A stretch of DNA of 64,000 nt from Impatiens glandulifera. Lineage: Eukaryota > Streptophyta > Magnoliopsida > Ericales > Balsaminaceae. Numbering within the stretch: the first letter of the stretch is position 1; each line of letters begins with the position of its first letter. Position numbers and translations under genes: made by a program. The DNA lies in contig NC_061869.1 in assembly GCF_907164915.1 (NCBI RefSeq), forward strand, positions 9,969,721 to 10,033,720, read 5' to 3'. Below, piece by piece: positions 48,178 to 59,479 of this stretch. The notes beneath the pieces are model-generated. The model made no database searches. It saw only the letters and a list, made by a program, of their open reading frames with translations, and was not told where the DNA came from.

Positions 48178-49363
48178 TAGTGCCGTTCCTGAGATTTTTT
48201 AGGCCTTAGGCGAAAGCACGAAATTGGAGCCCTACGCATAAACTTCATTTGTGTTTCGCCGTTGATCTTCAATAACCTTCCAATATCTACAAAGATGCAA
48301 CATAAATTGTCAACGAAAGTGACTTCTTCTTGCATTTTTAGATGCAAAATCATTGATAATTGTATCGTAATCAATATATTCCAAAAAATCTTTTTCAATA
48401 CATAAAATAGCAAGTCCATTCAATCTATCTTGAGACATCGAAGATCTTAGATAATTTTTCAATAATTTTAACTTATAAAAACTTATTTCAGCAGAAGTTA
48501 CCGTAACAGGCAATGTTAGTAAAATTCGATATACAATAGAGACATTATGATAGCAATCTATTGACATTACAAAATCAAGAATTTTAGCAGCGGGCATATC
48601 CAAACTAGGTAAAGCAACTTGTAGTATTTTTAGTTCAGAAAACAAATCACTGAAATTAACATCACGCGTACCTTCATGAGAAAATACATTACAAAATGTG
48701 CTACACTTTTCTTTCAATTTGCTTTCATTCAATGCCTTCAACTTTCCAGAATTCATAAGGAACTCAAATAAGTCATTAAACTCATTCAATTGTTCAAACC
48801 TATGTTTTAGGGATGCAAGAGACATATCAACCAATACTAGAAAATAGTTGATCCTAAAAGATTCTTCTGCCGATTGGTAAACTATTTTCAAAGATCTTTA
48901 CGGCTTAACCACACAAATACACAATCTCAAAACAAAACATAAAAATAAATAACAATCAAACCCTGATGTTGAATTTTCACTTTTAATGGTTAAACCTTAC
49001 CTCAAGGCTCAACCCAGCGAAACAGAGCCACCGTCGAAATTATTTTGTTGTCGGTTTCATTATCGGTTTCGTTGTGAGTTTCGTTGTCGGTTTCGTTGTC
49101 GATGTAGGATACAGAGACTGAGAGAGATAGACAGTGAGACAGACAGTAGGGTTTTCAATTTTTTGTTCTGATAGTGTTAGTTTGTTTCTCTATTTGGGCT
49201 ATAGAGCCATGGGCCAAAAAATCTAACATAATAAAAGGAAATTAAAAATAAGAAACTAAAAATCCTTACTAATACCTAGCATATATAAAAAAAAAATGGG
49301 CCCCTTTTTGGTCCTAGGCCCTCAGCCGTGGCCTAGGCTGCCTACCCCTCCGTGTCGGGCCTG
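48178..49363 (-). mobile_element. hAT-superfamily element, internally deleted (1186 bp)
   Basis: The element is flanked by a perfect 8-bp duplication GGGACTTG (48170-48177 and 49364-49371). The empty site in pseudogene B reads GGGACTCG without interruption (near 28600). The termini are TAGTGCCGTTCCTGAG on the left and, reversed, CAGGCCCGACACGGAG on the right, a decayed inverted repeat of the CAGGGCCGG..CTGAG type. The only coding remnant is the C-terminal part of a transposase on minus. Confidence 0.85.
48310..48891 (-). pseudogene. hAT transposase C-terminal fragment (hAT dimerisation domain)
   Basis: About 190 residues, open but without an ATG at its start. It shows RILLTLPVTVTSAEISFYKLKLLKNYLRS followed by SQDRLNGLAILCIE, the C-terminal dimerisation region shared by TTF-type/ZMYM1-like hAT transposases (usual form LPVTVASAERSFSKLK). 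The zinc-finger N-terminus and catalytic core are missing, removed by the internal deletion. It may persist as a domesticated-looking scrap but I see no evidence of use. Confidence 0.8.
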
Positions 49364-49830
49364 GGGACTTGCCCGGAGATGTACGCAATTGTCTTTTGGT
49401 TATTGTTGCCCTAATCACCACCACTACTTACAAATTTATCTTAAGCCCTCCCGGTGGTGCATGGCAAGAAAACTCTAAGGAAAGAGAGCCCCATCATATT
49501 GCTGGTCAACCAATATTGCATAGCTATAGTCCTTTATTCTACGGCATCATTCTCTTCTTCAATTCGACAGGGTTTTTTGCATCGGTATACATGATAATGT
49601 TGTTGACGTTAGAATTTCCGTTGGTATCTTTGTTGTTTGTTGCTTTGATTAGCATGACAACAACTTACCTGGTCTCTATGGTTGGTTTGTTGCTCAATGA
49701 TGCCTTGTCAGAAATTTTCTTTCTTTTAAATCAGTTGTCCATGGTGACTCCTTTGCCATTTCTATATTATGGAAGATGGTTTACAAAAAAGGTTAATTAG
49801 GTACATGGATGAGCGGATCCACAATCTCTT

Positions 49831-50389
49831 CTTCATTTGATTTCTTCCCTTTGTTTTTATTAAAGCAAATGATTGCAATGTAATATTTGTTTCCTAAAAA
49901 TAGTGGGATCCGGGATTGTTTGATCTTGTCTCAAATTTGCTAAAGTTCTAACTGTGATTTGATTTTTTTTTTTTATTATTTTTTTGTCAAGTTTGTTTCT
50001 TTTTCTCTTAATTTTTTTTTTTGCCGTCGGATAGGCTCGAATCCAAGACTTCACAAAGGTCTGGGGATAACCACCTCTTGTTGTCGCTAGGTTAGAAGAG
50101 GGGATGTCTTTCCATTTTGTCTTAGAGCTTTTATGGATATATTATTTTTTAAAATTAATTTAGATTATTTATAAAATATTGATGATAGTGATTTTCAAAG
50201 AGTATATGTTTTTAAATCAAACTCAAAAATATTAATATATAATAATAAAATAAAGTCTTTTAAGATTCGATTATACTAGACGATAAAATTGGAGAAAATA
50301 ATGTTTAAATTTATATTAGAATCTTCTAATTTATTATTAGGTTAAATATTTTAAAGATCAAAAGGTTATATTCTAGATTTTATTTATTT
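49831..50389. other. 3' flank of pseudogene D
   Basis: Pairs with 29061-29127 and 29661-29920, interrupted by the SINE-like insert at 50012-50106. No gene. Confidence 0.55.
50012..50106 (-). mobile_element. tRNA-like SINE insertion (minus)
   Basis: Read on minus, TAGCGACAACAAGAGGTGG (A-box-like region) is followed by GTGAAGTCTTGGATTCGAGCC (B box close to GGTTCGANTCC), then GGC and an A run (T run on plus at 50012-50022). The paralogous sequence near 29762-29775 reads from TTTGTCTC directly into TCCATTTTGTC, so it lacks this insert. A clear target duplication is not resolvable in the T-rich context. Confidence 0.55.
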
Positions 50390-50567
50390 TAATAAGGCAC
50401 CTTTATCAATTTTTTTGAATGATCTGATTTTAGAGAAATCGTTGAACTTTTAATTATTATGGTCGTTTGATGCGTATCATTCATAATAATATTATTGCGA
50501 TATTTTCTGAGATTCGTTTCGAAAACTAAATAGAGTCCGTCAAAGAGTTAATACGAAAAAAAAAAAG
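50390..50567 (+). mobile_element. LINE 3'-tail remnant
   Basis: Similar to 14810-14930: both run GAGAAAT(C/T)GT, TTAAT-ATT, CGTTTGAT(G/T)CGTATCA, TCATAATA and TTCGTTTCGAAA or TTCATTTTGAAA. An A run at 50551-50563 probably marks the 3' end. It carries only the last codons of ORF2. Confidence 0.5.
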
Positions 50568-51676
50568 TAAGATGATGTTTAATTATGGTTTGAATTTTAT
50601 ATTAAAATGAAAAACTGATCCGAACAAGTTAATAAAAAAAATAACGACGTTTATTTCTGCCAACTGTAGGATCACCAACTATGTGGTCTTTTATTATTAT
50701 TATTTTCCTCCATGTTTATTTTATAACATATTTTTAATATTTGAAATTAATGATTTTATTTTAAAATAATAAATAATAAAATATTTTAAAATTATGATTT
50801 AATTTTAATTTTAAAATAAAATAAAATAAAATAATTCTAATATATTTATATTTTTTTAATTTTCAAATAAAATATTTTAAAGATAAATTTATTTATGTAT
50901 ATATATATTTTTATAATATATTTAATTTAGAATAAATACTTAAATATTTATATAATCTTACTTTTTAAAATAATATTTTATTTTGTATAAAAATTAAAAT
51001 GATTAATTTTATAAGATTTCAATGTAAAATTATATGATTTATTTTGTTTATATTGAAATCTTTTAAGTTATTCTTAATTAAATATATTATAAATAAAAAA
51101 TTAATTTTATTAAAAAAATAAATATAAAATTATTGTTTAAAATTATTTTATTTTATAACTGATTATAATAATTATATATATATTTAAATTATTATGTTAT
51201 TAAAAAAATTATAATTAAATTATATTTTAGAAGTGTTTTATTATTTTAAAATAAAATAATTATGTTAAAATATTAATAGATAATATAATCTAATAATTAA
51301 TAAGTTATTAAGATTAATAAATGGTTTCAATTTCAACCGGCTGTAATTAATAATTAAGAACATATAATTAATACTTGAATTTATATCATTAACCGTGCTA
51401 ATTTTAAAGTTATGCATGAACGTAATGCTCATAATTTCCCTTAGGCTGCAATGGAAGCTCCATCTACAAATGTATAAGATTTGTATTGTAGTTATAATAT
51501 AAACTGGTAAATGAGTAATATCTGGAATATCTATAATACTATGCAATTTGTACTACTAAATGTATATACAATTTGTATGGGATTAGCCGCCTTAATGGGA
51601 TCCTGGGATTAACCGCCTTAATGAGATTCCTTATCTTGGTTGGAGAAGAAATTACTAAACGTCTAACATTCTCTCA

Positions 51677-51752
51677 TTTACTTTCACATATATATCCAAA
51701 TTAACCACGGTTCTCGATCTGACAATCCGAACACTTTAAAAATTAAGCATCG

Positions 51753-51753
<1 letters not shown>
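51677..51753. repeat. Dispersed repeat ending in a TA run (copy 1)
   Basis: TCATTTACT.TCACATATATATCC, CAAATTAACCAC, CTCGA and GACAATC..ACACTTTAAA match, in inverted orientation, 62870-62945 upstream of gene H. Both copies run directly into a long TA microsatellite, so the microsatellite belongs to the repeat family. Confidence 0.65.

Positions 51754-51845
<92 letters not shown>
51754..51845. repeat. (TA)n microsatellite of about 92 bp
   Basis: An uninterrupted TA run of about 46 units, the longest simple repeat in the window. Confidence 0.95.
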
Positions 51846-51848
<3 letters not shown>

Positions 51849-51891
51849 ATGGGTAAAAAAAATATATATTTAAGTTGTTTTATTTAAATAG

Positions 51892-51999
51892 TTAATCACC
51901 CAGTCATATAATTTATTTTATAGAATATGCAGTGTTAGTGAATATTTAATCACCCATTCATATAATTTATTTTATAGAATATGCAGTGTTAGTGAATAT
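51892..51999. repeat. Tandem repeat, two 54-bp units
   Basis: Units 51892-51945 and 51946-51999 differ at one base (ACCCAGTCA versus ACCCATTCA). This is a recent local duplication of non-coding sequence. Confidence 0.9.
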
Positions 52000-52117
52000 T
52001 TCTGGGTATTTTATCTGGCATCAATTTATTTCTATAGTTTTGTCTATTTCTATTAAAGTGAGCTTTCTCAATGGGATTGAAAATAAACTAGGATTTGTTG
52101 AGCTCTTCCCGACATCT

Positions 52118-52210
52118 CATGGTACACTTAATTTTAGTACAAAACAGTAAGGGTCTCCCTCGAGAAGTTTTGAATTGTCTTCAATCATTATTGCCCTAGT
52201 CACCATACAC
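52118..52210 (+). pseudogene. PGG-domain scrap E
   Basis: CATGGTACACTTAATTTTAGTACAAA..AAGGG.CTCCC..GA-GTT..GAATTGTCTTCA.TCATT-TTGCCCTA aligns base by base with the start of the PGG region of gene A (17214-17300). It contains stops and covers about 30 codons only. It marks a third lost family member, about 670 bp upstream of gene F. Confidence 0.65.
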
Positions 52211-52797
52211 GCCAAACTGATTGAGTTTTGATTATTTAAATAATTAAAATTACAAAAATATCTTTTTACTTTTAATCTCGTTTATCAAATTATTCAATTT
52301 ATTAACAAAAATATTAAAATACCTTTTATTTTAAATTATTATTTTGTATTTTCATTATATATCATAAAAAAAAAAATCATTACATTATTAAATTTAACAT
52401 CAACCATTACTTTTTTCTTTTTTTAAATAACTAGATTTTTTTATAAACTTCAACAGGACAGACTAATTTTCAAACAAGAAAACAGACCAGAAGAAAGCTA
52501 CTCAAATCTCAGGTTATGTCTACTCCCATTTCAATAGGAGACGAGTGTTAGAATATAATTTGTGTAATTGATCTCTTTTACAGTTAGATGCTAAATTATT
52601 GTATAATTAGTATGATTTATTTATTTAATAGCTATAAGTTAAATTAGTAGATGAAATAGATTATACAAAAGATGTATAATTGAAAAAATAGGTAAAGGAA
52701 AACATTTTTAAAGTATATTTTCAGAAGAAAAAAATGATGCCACATGGTTCTATTATAATTTCTAAGTTGAAAAAAACAGTAGGGGAACATATGGAAT
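52211..52797. other. Upstream region of gene F
   Basis: AT-rich. From about 52680 it pairs with the gene C promoter. A TGTTAGAATATAATTTG start after a purine-rich AATAGGAGACGAG (about 52532-52545) could be the edge of a truncated LTR, but no end or target duplication is found. Confidence 0.45.
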
Positions 52798-52805
52798 TAT
52801 ATAAG
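52798..52805 (+). promoter_or_regulatory. TATA box of gene F
   Basis: TATATAAG, 77 bp before the ATG, at the same place as in gene C. The upstream W-box core present in C is changed to AAGTTGAA here. Confidence 0.5.
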
Positions 52806-52881
52806 CCATACGAACATATTCTATCTATCCCTTTATTAATCCACAAGGTTAACAGAATCAAAAGATAAGAGTTAAGTTTCA

Positions 52882-54346
52882 ATGGACAGAAGAATGTTCG
52901 AAGCTGCTTGGACCGGGGACCTTACGGTCTTAAAGAGGCTAGCAAAAGAAGATCCTCGGATCCTTCATTCTCCTTCTTTATTAGGCGGAGACAACCCATT
53001 ACATATTGGTTGTATGGCAGGTCACCATGATATTGTCAAAGAGTTGATAATAATGAATAGAAAGCTTGCATATGATCTGAATGAAGACGGTTTAAGCCCA
53101 CTTCATATCGCTGCAGCAAATGGTGACTTCAATATCGTAAAGGAACTCGTGATCATCAACAATATGGTGAAATTGTGTGAGATTGAAGGAAAAGATAGGT
53201 GCATCCCTCTTCATTGCGCAGTTATTAAAGGTAGATTGGATATAGTCAATTTGTTGATTGAAACTGACCCTGAATCCATAGAGAAGTCTACTGCTCAAGG
53301 TGAAACTGTTCTTCACTTAGCCATAAAGAACAACCAATTCAAGAGTCTGCAGATTCTACTAGATCATCTCTATCGAATGGGCAAGTTCAATTTACTCAAG
53401 AACAAAGATGAGCAAGGCAATACCATCTTGCATCTTGCCACTTCAAGGAAACAATATGAGGTATTTATACTTTTTTTCTTGTTTGATTCAATTCTCCTTA
53501 AATTTTGTCAAAATACCTCTGTTTCTTACTCGTGATTAACCATTTTAGGTAACTCCATGCTTGCAGGTGATTCGCCTCTTACTTCCCAAGCATGGAGTGC
53601 CAATGGTGGATGTAAATGCAACGAATGAAAAGGGTCAAACACCTCTAGATGTATTACTTATGAATAACAATAATGAGACCTCTAATTGGTGTGATAAAAG
53701 AATGGAGGAAATCCTAGTAGAAGCTGGGGCTAGAAAAGGTTTAGATCAATCATCTCCAGCTGAGGTCTCAAGTGAGATTTACTCCTCATGGTACTCTTAC
53801 TTCAAGTACAAAATAGGAAGGGACTCTCCTGGAGATGTTCGCAATTGTCTTCTCGTGATTGCAGCACTTATCACAACCGCCACTTACCAAGCCATCTTAA
53901 GCCCTCCTGGTGGCACATGGCAAGACAACTCGTCTATACAATCTGGGAATCAGCCCCCACATATTGCAGGTCGGCCGATCATGCAAACCTACACTCCATT
54001 GTCTTACTACTTGTTTCTCAACTTCAACACAGCTGGTTTTTGTGCATCTGTGTATATGATCAAGTTGCTGACATTCGGGTTTCCATTAGTGCTAGAATTG
54101 AATATTGCATTGATTGCCATTGTGCTGACTTACCAAATATCACTTATCACTTTCAATCATGAGGACTTCTTTCAATTACCAACTTTAATAGTAACACCCC
54201 CAAAATATGTGTCAATTACAATGGTATGTTCTGCCATGTTGATGCCAATTCTTATGCCTATAGTGTTTTGGCACTGCAGAAGGATAATAAGTATTTGTGG
54301 GCTTAAGTTCAGCCGCGAGCCAAACCTTAATCTAACCCGACTCTGA
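52882..54346 (+). CDS. Ankyrin-repeat/PGG-domain membrane protein, gene F
   Basis: Exon 1 (52882-53460, 193 codons) and exon 2 (53567-54346) are joined in phase 0 across a 106-nt intron; about 452 residues. Repeats: NPLHIGCMAGHH, LSPLHIAAANGD, IPLHCAVIKGR, TVLHLAIKNN, TILHLATSRK, and GQTPLDVLL in exon 2. The PGG region begins GRDSPGDVRNCLL and has four hydrophobic spans; the third loop is longer than in A and C. The C-terminus is REPNLNLTRL instead of MGEPSP or MGEPNP: one base lost from the GAACCCTTAA of paralogue G removes the ancestral stop and adds LNLTRL. A Copia fragment begins right after the stop. Membrane defence or stress signalling is inferred from the family. Confidence 0.9.
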
Positions 54347-54349
54347 TTC

Positions 54350-54860
54350 TCGCTTACATTTTTTACTATTGGAGCAAAAGTATTGTGAAAATCAATGTCA
54401 TCTACTTTGATAATATCCTTTTACTACCAATCTGCTTTAGTATTTTTAATATTGCCATCAGACCTTAATTTGGTTATGTAAACCAACTTACAACAACTCA
54501 AAGCCTTTACACCTTTTAATGTGGTTAATTCTCAAGTATCATTACACTTGAGTCCATCATTCCAGTCTGGGTATAAACTTGCTGGTTTGAAGTTTAAAGA
54601 GTTTGAATGATGATTGAGATTAGAAAGAAAATTGATGTACTCATTATCTGTTGTTTTTTTTTTATAAAAAGGAAGAGTTTTGACTCTACAGTCATTTGGG
54701 TTAATTTCATGTGAACTGATTTGGTTCACAATGAAATCTTGCATCCATTTTGGTGAATTTGTAATCCTTGTGCTTTTCCATGTGTCACAAGAAATTGGAC
54801 AAGAAGAGTTTTGTTCTGCTTCAGGTGAATGATTCTCTTATGAGGTGAAAGAATTTTGGC
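54350..54860 (-). mobile_element. Copia reverse-transcriptase fragment abutting gene F
   Basis: On minus, SPKWMQDFIVNQ (near 54750) is followed by LVYITKLRSDGNIKN and, in another frame, RLVVKGYYQ, then DFHNTFAPIVKNV (near 54375). This is the usual linker-to-RT order of Copia ([24 protein letters not shown]). It has frameshifts and no LTR, and is truncated at both ends. Its left end lies within a few bases of gene F's stop codon. Confidence 0.7.
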
Positions 54861-55619
54861 TAATGCCCTGTAATTGAAGTTGCGATTAGTGTCGGTTACG
54901 AATAAAATGGCGTTATGAAATGATTTAGTTAAATAGTTTATTAAAGTTTCTCACACATTCTAACCATATTTTATTCTTTCAGATATCTAAGGTTCTATCT
55001 TCCTATCTAATTCAATTGTTCTTTAAAAGCCTCCACTTCTCATATCTCGATACAATTCTCTTTAATTAATTCAATGTATTGTATCATCAATTCTTTGACA
55101 AAAAAACGACCACAGCCCTACTACCTCGGATAACAAAGGAAATAGCTTGAACTCCTAAAGGAGGCCTGTTTGTTTACTTTTTGAATTGATCTTCTTTACT
55201 AATCAAATGTATTATTTATTATTTATAGGCCGGACAAAACAAATTAAGGACCACAAAACTATATTGATTGATTGGTCAATAGTTAAATTACAAGAATGAT
55301 AACAAGCACTCACATAGGCTACTTGCATATATTATAAAGAGGAAAGGTTTAAAGAATGGTCCTTGGCTAAGAAATCAAGACAAAATAAAATAATAGAATC
55401 TACATATATAATAAGAGCTTGTTTGATCTTCATTACCACATGAAAATGGTTCAATTCATAAACCAAAATATTAAAAATACGAAACAATCTTAATAAACCA
55501 TCTTTTCAAACAATTCAAAGTTTATCCAAGTGATCCTAGATCAAACAAGCCTTAATTTCACTCTACTTTGAAGGAGGCATCTTGACTTCATTATTCCATA
55601 CAACAAAGGCTACTATTCC
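54861..55619. other. Spacer between genes F and G
   Basis: AT-rich with no coding frame or clear repeat. The last 100 bp are promoter-proximal to gene G. Confidence 0.5.
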
Positions 55620-55668
55620 AAGTCAACATATCAAAAAAATAAAAGGGTAAACAGATACATTATAAAAA
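55620..55668 (+). promoter_or_regulatory. Core promoter of gene G: W-box-like motif and TATA box
   Basis: AAGTCAACAT (55620-55629) lies 112 bp before the ATG, and TATAAAAA (55661-55668) 71 bp before it. The motif and spacing match gene C. Confidence 0.5.
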
Positions 55669-55731
55669 GGCACATGTTTTCCATCCCTTGAAAAAGAGTT
55701 AGTTAACATAGAAGAAAAGGGCTAGTTTTCG

Positions 55732-58700
55732 ATGGACAGAAGGCTTTATCAAGCTGCATGGGCAGGAGACCTTATCGCCTTAGTGAGTCTAGCAACTGAA
55801 GATCCTCGAATCCTTCACTCTTCTCCATTAGTATGCGGGGACAACCCATTGCATATTGCTTGTATGGCAAATCACCATAATTTTGTAAAAGAGTTGATAA
55901 GGCTTAAGAGAGATCTTGCAGATGAGCTGAATGGACACGGTTTGAGCCCACTCCATATTGCTGCAGCAAATGGTGACTTGAATATCGTGAAGGAGCTCCT
56001 GAATATCAACAAAGGGGCACTGTGTAAGATTGAAGGGAAAGACAGGTGCATCCCTCTTCATTGTGCAGTTATTAAAGGTAGATTGGAAGTTGTCAAGGAA
56101 TTGATTGTGATTGATCCTCATTCCATAGAGGAGGTAACATCTCGAGGCGAGACTGTTCTTCACCTAGCCATAAAGAACAATCAATTTAAGACTTTGCAGA
56201 TTCTAGTAGATTATCTTGTTGGAATGGGAAAGCAGAATTTACTCAGAAACAAAGATCACCAAGGCAATACCATCTTGCATCTTGCCACTTCCAAGAAACA
56301 ATATGAGGTAACTACTTCTTCTTTTTAATAAATATACTATCTTGATCCTCACAACAAGTAATTATAATTGTTCAAGGCACAAGGGATACAAAAATTCCCT
56401 ATGAAAACCAAATCAGTATGATAACTAAAACATGACAATGAGGACATGAGTTATTGCACTCTACCACTGAGTTATGAGTCTCCACATAAGAGAATGATTT
56501 AATGTTATTCGAATAAAATGTATTTACATAAAAAATCAAATATTTAAATCTAAATCTAAAAAGGAATCTTCTTGTTATGAGAACCATGTGAGACATGTGA
56601 GTGATGCCTTTGCTAATTAGTTAAGTGGTGGGAGATACTCTTTAGTGTGTTCATCCTCACAATATGAAGGTGTGGTCACATTTAGGTAAATTAGTTATTC
56701 TCCAGCCCCTCAAGGTGAAGTTTGGTAGAAATCCAATTATCCCAGTTTAAGATTAAGGGAGTAAAAAATCGAAGATAATCCAAAGCAATAATGTACTTTG
56801 GTCTAAAAAAGGAAGAACTAATGTACTTTGGTAGAATGAAAACCTCCTTAAACTTGATTTTAATTTGTCAAATCATAATCAATGTCTACATATGCTCGGT
56901 AAGTTCATGAAAGAATGAATTGACGACAATAATGTGAAATGCAGCCTTATTGTCGTAAAAAGGCAGAATATGAAAATATGCAGGGATATGAAAATCAGTC
57001 AGAATGTAGCTAATCCAGTGTTTCTTTGTTTTCCAATAATTAATAATTTTGCCATGAAACACAAAATAGCCACTTAAGGAGAATCCCTGAATATAAATTG
57101 TCCTTTGGAAAGGAACAATTCAAGAGAAGGCTTAGGTTTCAAAAATCATACAAAGCCTTAAAATGAAATGTTGCATTGGTTGATTCACAAATATTGGGTC
57201 AAGTAGAGAAGCCTTCCAACAAGCCTTCGAAAAGATTGTTTAAAAACAAAGTCAATCTTATTGCAAAATTTGATATTCCACTGTCGAAAAGATTGTTTTA
57301 AGCCACAAGGCTTTTAAGTAGTCTACAAACTTGGTCAATCTTAACTTTAACATACTCTTGTGGAGGCAGTATGTAAATTTCCACAAAGAAATGCATAATT
57401 TTTAGTTACTATGGCTAATAAAATTCTAACACATAGCATTATGTGAATAGTTATCATGAAAGTCAACCCCTTATGATGAAAACCTTTAACAACTAATATG
57501 GCCTTATACCGATCAACTGAACCTTCTAGCTTGAGTTTTAATTTGTACACCCATTTCTAGCAAGTTTCCTTCTTACACTTGTGAAGTTCTATCATATACT
57601 AGGTATTGCTAATCTGTAAGGTTGGCAATGGTTAAGATCTTGAGATGCCTGAAAAAAACGAACTAGGTTCATGCAAGCTAGACAATTGCCCATATGCATG
57701 CATTTGATTAGGACATGGTGAAGGTTGAAATGGGTAGGTCTAAGGATAAACAAAATGGGGTTTGAGATCAACATTTTTAACATAATCTTGCATCCAAGCT
57801 GGGTTCATGATGAAAATCAGAGTGATGGATTAAGAGTAGGTGAAGAATTATGAAGTTCATGGATATTCTTACTAGAAAATATAGGATTGATGAATTGGAT
57901 GATGCATACAAAGTATCCTCTAGGTGATATAGAGGTCAGAGTTATATTTTCAGCAACCTCTTTATATTAGAAGATAATGGAAATTGATGTTCATGAAAAA
58001 CTTCATCATATCTGATTATGAGATTATTGGTTTAAGATTGAAAAGCTTGTATCCCAGAATTAGACATTTATAAGGCCATGGAAGCAAAACAGAGGCACCC
58101 AAAGGTTTTCAGAATTGAATTGTCTTGAACACTGACATTTAATTTTTGGTAAATTTGATTGGAATAGGTGGCGAGACACTTTCAAGAACAAAGGTTGTTG
58201 CTTTTTGCTTAAAGACAGAGAACTAGGGTTATTAGTGTTGCCTTTGAAAGACTTTTCACAAGAAAGAAAAAATCTTGAACATAATTGGGCAGCCACAACT
58301 TCTCGTTAAAACAATCGAGAATACAAATTGTTGATTCAATTAACAGCTCAAATATAAAACAAATAATAGAGCAAAATAAAGAACACACAACATTTTATTA
58401 AGTTCGGTCTCAATCATGCATACGTTATAAAGTTTTTTTTCTTTGAAACCTGAAGGAAGCTAGCACGAATAAAACTAAATTATCGCTGTCCTAACCCACT
58501 AATCAGAAAACCCTTAACTAATATGTATGAGTTATACCCAATACATTTTAGAAGTCTCCTAAAGATTGACACAGAACTGTATATAGAGATTGAATGCATC
58601 TTTATAAACTCTACAAATTCATTCTTTGCTTAATACAAACATTAAATTTCAAAAACAAACAAAAGATTGAAAAGGAAAGGAGTATTAACCATTTTATAAG

Positions 58701-59479
58701 ATGAATGAATCCATGGCTTGCAGGTGATTCATTTCTTTCTATCCAAGCATGGAGAATCCGAAGTTATGGTGGATGTGAATGCAATGAATGAAAAGGGTCA
58801 AACACCACTTGATGTTTTACTAACCCATAACAACAATAATAATGAGGTAACTTCATCTTCATATGATAAAACAATGGAAGATATCCTAATAAAAGCAGGT
58901 GCTCAAAAAGGTTTAAATGTTAATGAATCAATAGTAACTATAGAGACTAATCCTTTAATTGAACTCTCAAATGATGACATCTTATGGTACACTTACTTCA
59001 AATACAAAGAAGGAAGGGACTCACCAGGAGATGTTAGGAATTGCCTTCTAGTAATTGTTGCCCTTATTGCAACAGCTACTTATCAAGCCATCTTAAGCCC
59101 TCCAGGAGGCGCATGGCAAGAACATTCATCTAAAGAAGGGAAGCAACACATTGCTGGTAGACCCATAATGCAAACCTACAATCCAATATTGTATGGGTTC
59201 TTTCTTTACTTCAATACACTTGGGTTTTGTACGTCTTTGTACATGATAAAGTTGTTGACTTCGGGATTTCCATTGTTGTTGGAGTTGTATACTGCATTGG
59301 GTGCAATTTTGGTAACTTATGAAATCTCGATTGCAACTTTCACACCCAGATCATCACCTGTGCCGACTATATTCTTGGTTGTTTCCATGTTGATGCCGAT
59401 TACGATTCCTTTTGTGATTGGGTTTCACAGAAGGGTCTCAAGAGCTTGTGGATTTAATATGGGTGAGCCGAACCCTTAA
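55732..59479 (+). CDS. Ankyrin-repeat/PGG-domain membrane protein, gene G
   Basis: Exon 1 (55732-56307, 192 codons) and exon 2 (58724-59479) are joined in phase 0 across a 2416-nt intron; about 443 residues. Exon 1 begins MDRRLYQAAWAGDLIALVSL and carries the same series of ankyrin repeats. Exon 2 opens VIHFFLSKHGESEVMVDVNA, then GQTPLDVLL, a short Asn-rich stretch, GRDSPGDVRNCLL, four membrane spans and the end NMGEPNP. The intron carries a decayed Copia fragment (57350-58150). Its first kilobase is shared with gene C's intron. The two exons are 2.4 kb apart, so the join is inferred from the paralogues' structure. Confidence 0.85.
57350..58150 (-). mobile_element. Copia integrase-to-RT remnant in gene G's intron
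   Basis: On minus, KTFGCLCFASM and YDEVFHEHQFPLS (integrase C-terminal region, near 58100-57960) are followed by NPAWMQDYVKNV (near 57800) and KWVYKLKLKLEGSVDRYKAI.VVKGFH (near 57550-57480, RT start). Stops and frameshifts interrupt it. The AAGAACACA...TTAAGTTCGG sequence at 58380-58406 resembles Copia LTR sequence but I could not bound it. Confidence 0.7.

Larger units (their letters stand above)
48095..49830 (+). pseudogene. PGG pseudogene D, split by a hAT element
   Basis: 48095-48177 matches 28520-28607 of pseudogene B (ATATATAACATTTAATACA, then ACACTTTAC, AAGTACAATAAAGGAAGG). 49364-49830 matches 28600-29060. The joined parts encode only the PGG region: PGDVRNCLLVIVALITTTTY, FILSPPGGAWQ, then membrane spans to WFTKKVN* at 49800. 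There is no ankyrin exon. The 1186-bp hAT element lies within the GRDSPGD codons. Confidence 0.8.
50568..52117. other. Very AT-rich spacer
   Basis: 50680-51260 is almost pure A/T. 51310-51680 contains a possible minus-strand LTR start (TGTTAGACG after an AAATGAGAGAA purine tract near 51671) and a short GGGATTA(G/A)CCGCCTTAATG repeat at 51580-51625. Then come the dispersed repeat, TA microsatellite and 54-bp tandem repeat listed separately. No gene. Confidence 0.5.

Noticed and set aside
51265..51546. Minus-strand frame of 93 codons in the AT-rich region
   Set aside because: Low-complexity Ile/Asn/Leu-rich translation with no family features and no splice or promoter context.
52545..52680. 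TGTTAGAATATAATTTG after AATAGGAGACGAG, possible truncated 3' LTR
   Set aside because: No LTR end, partner or target duplication is visible. Kept only as a remark in the gene F upstream region.
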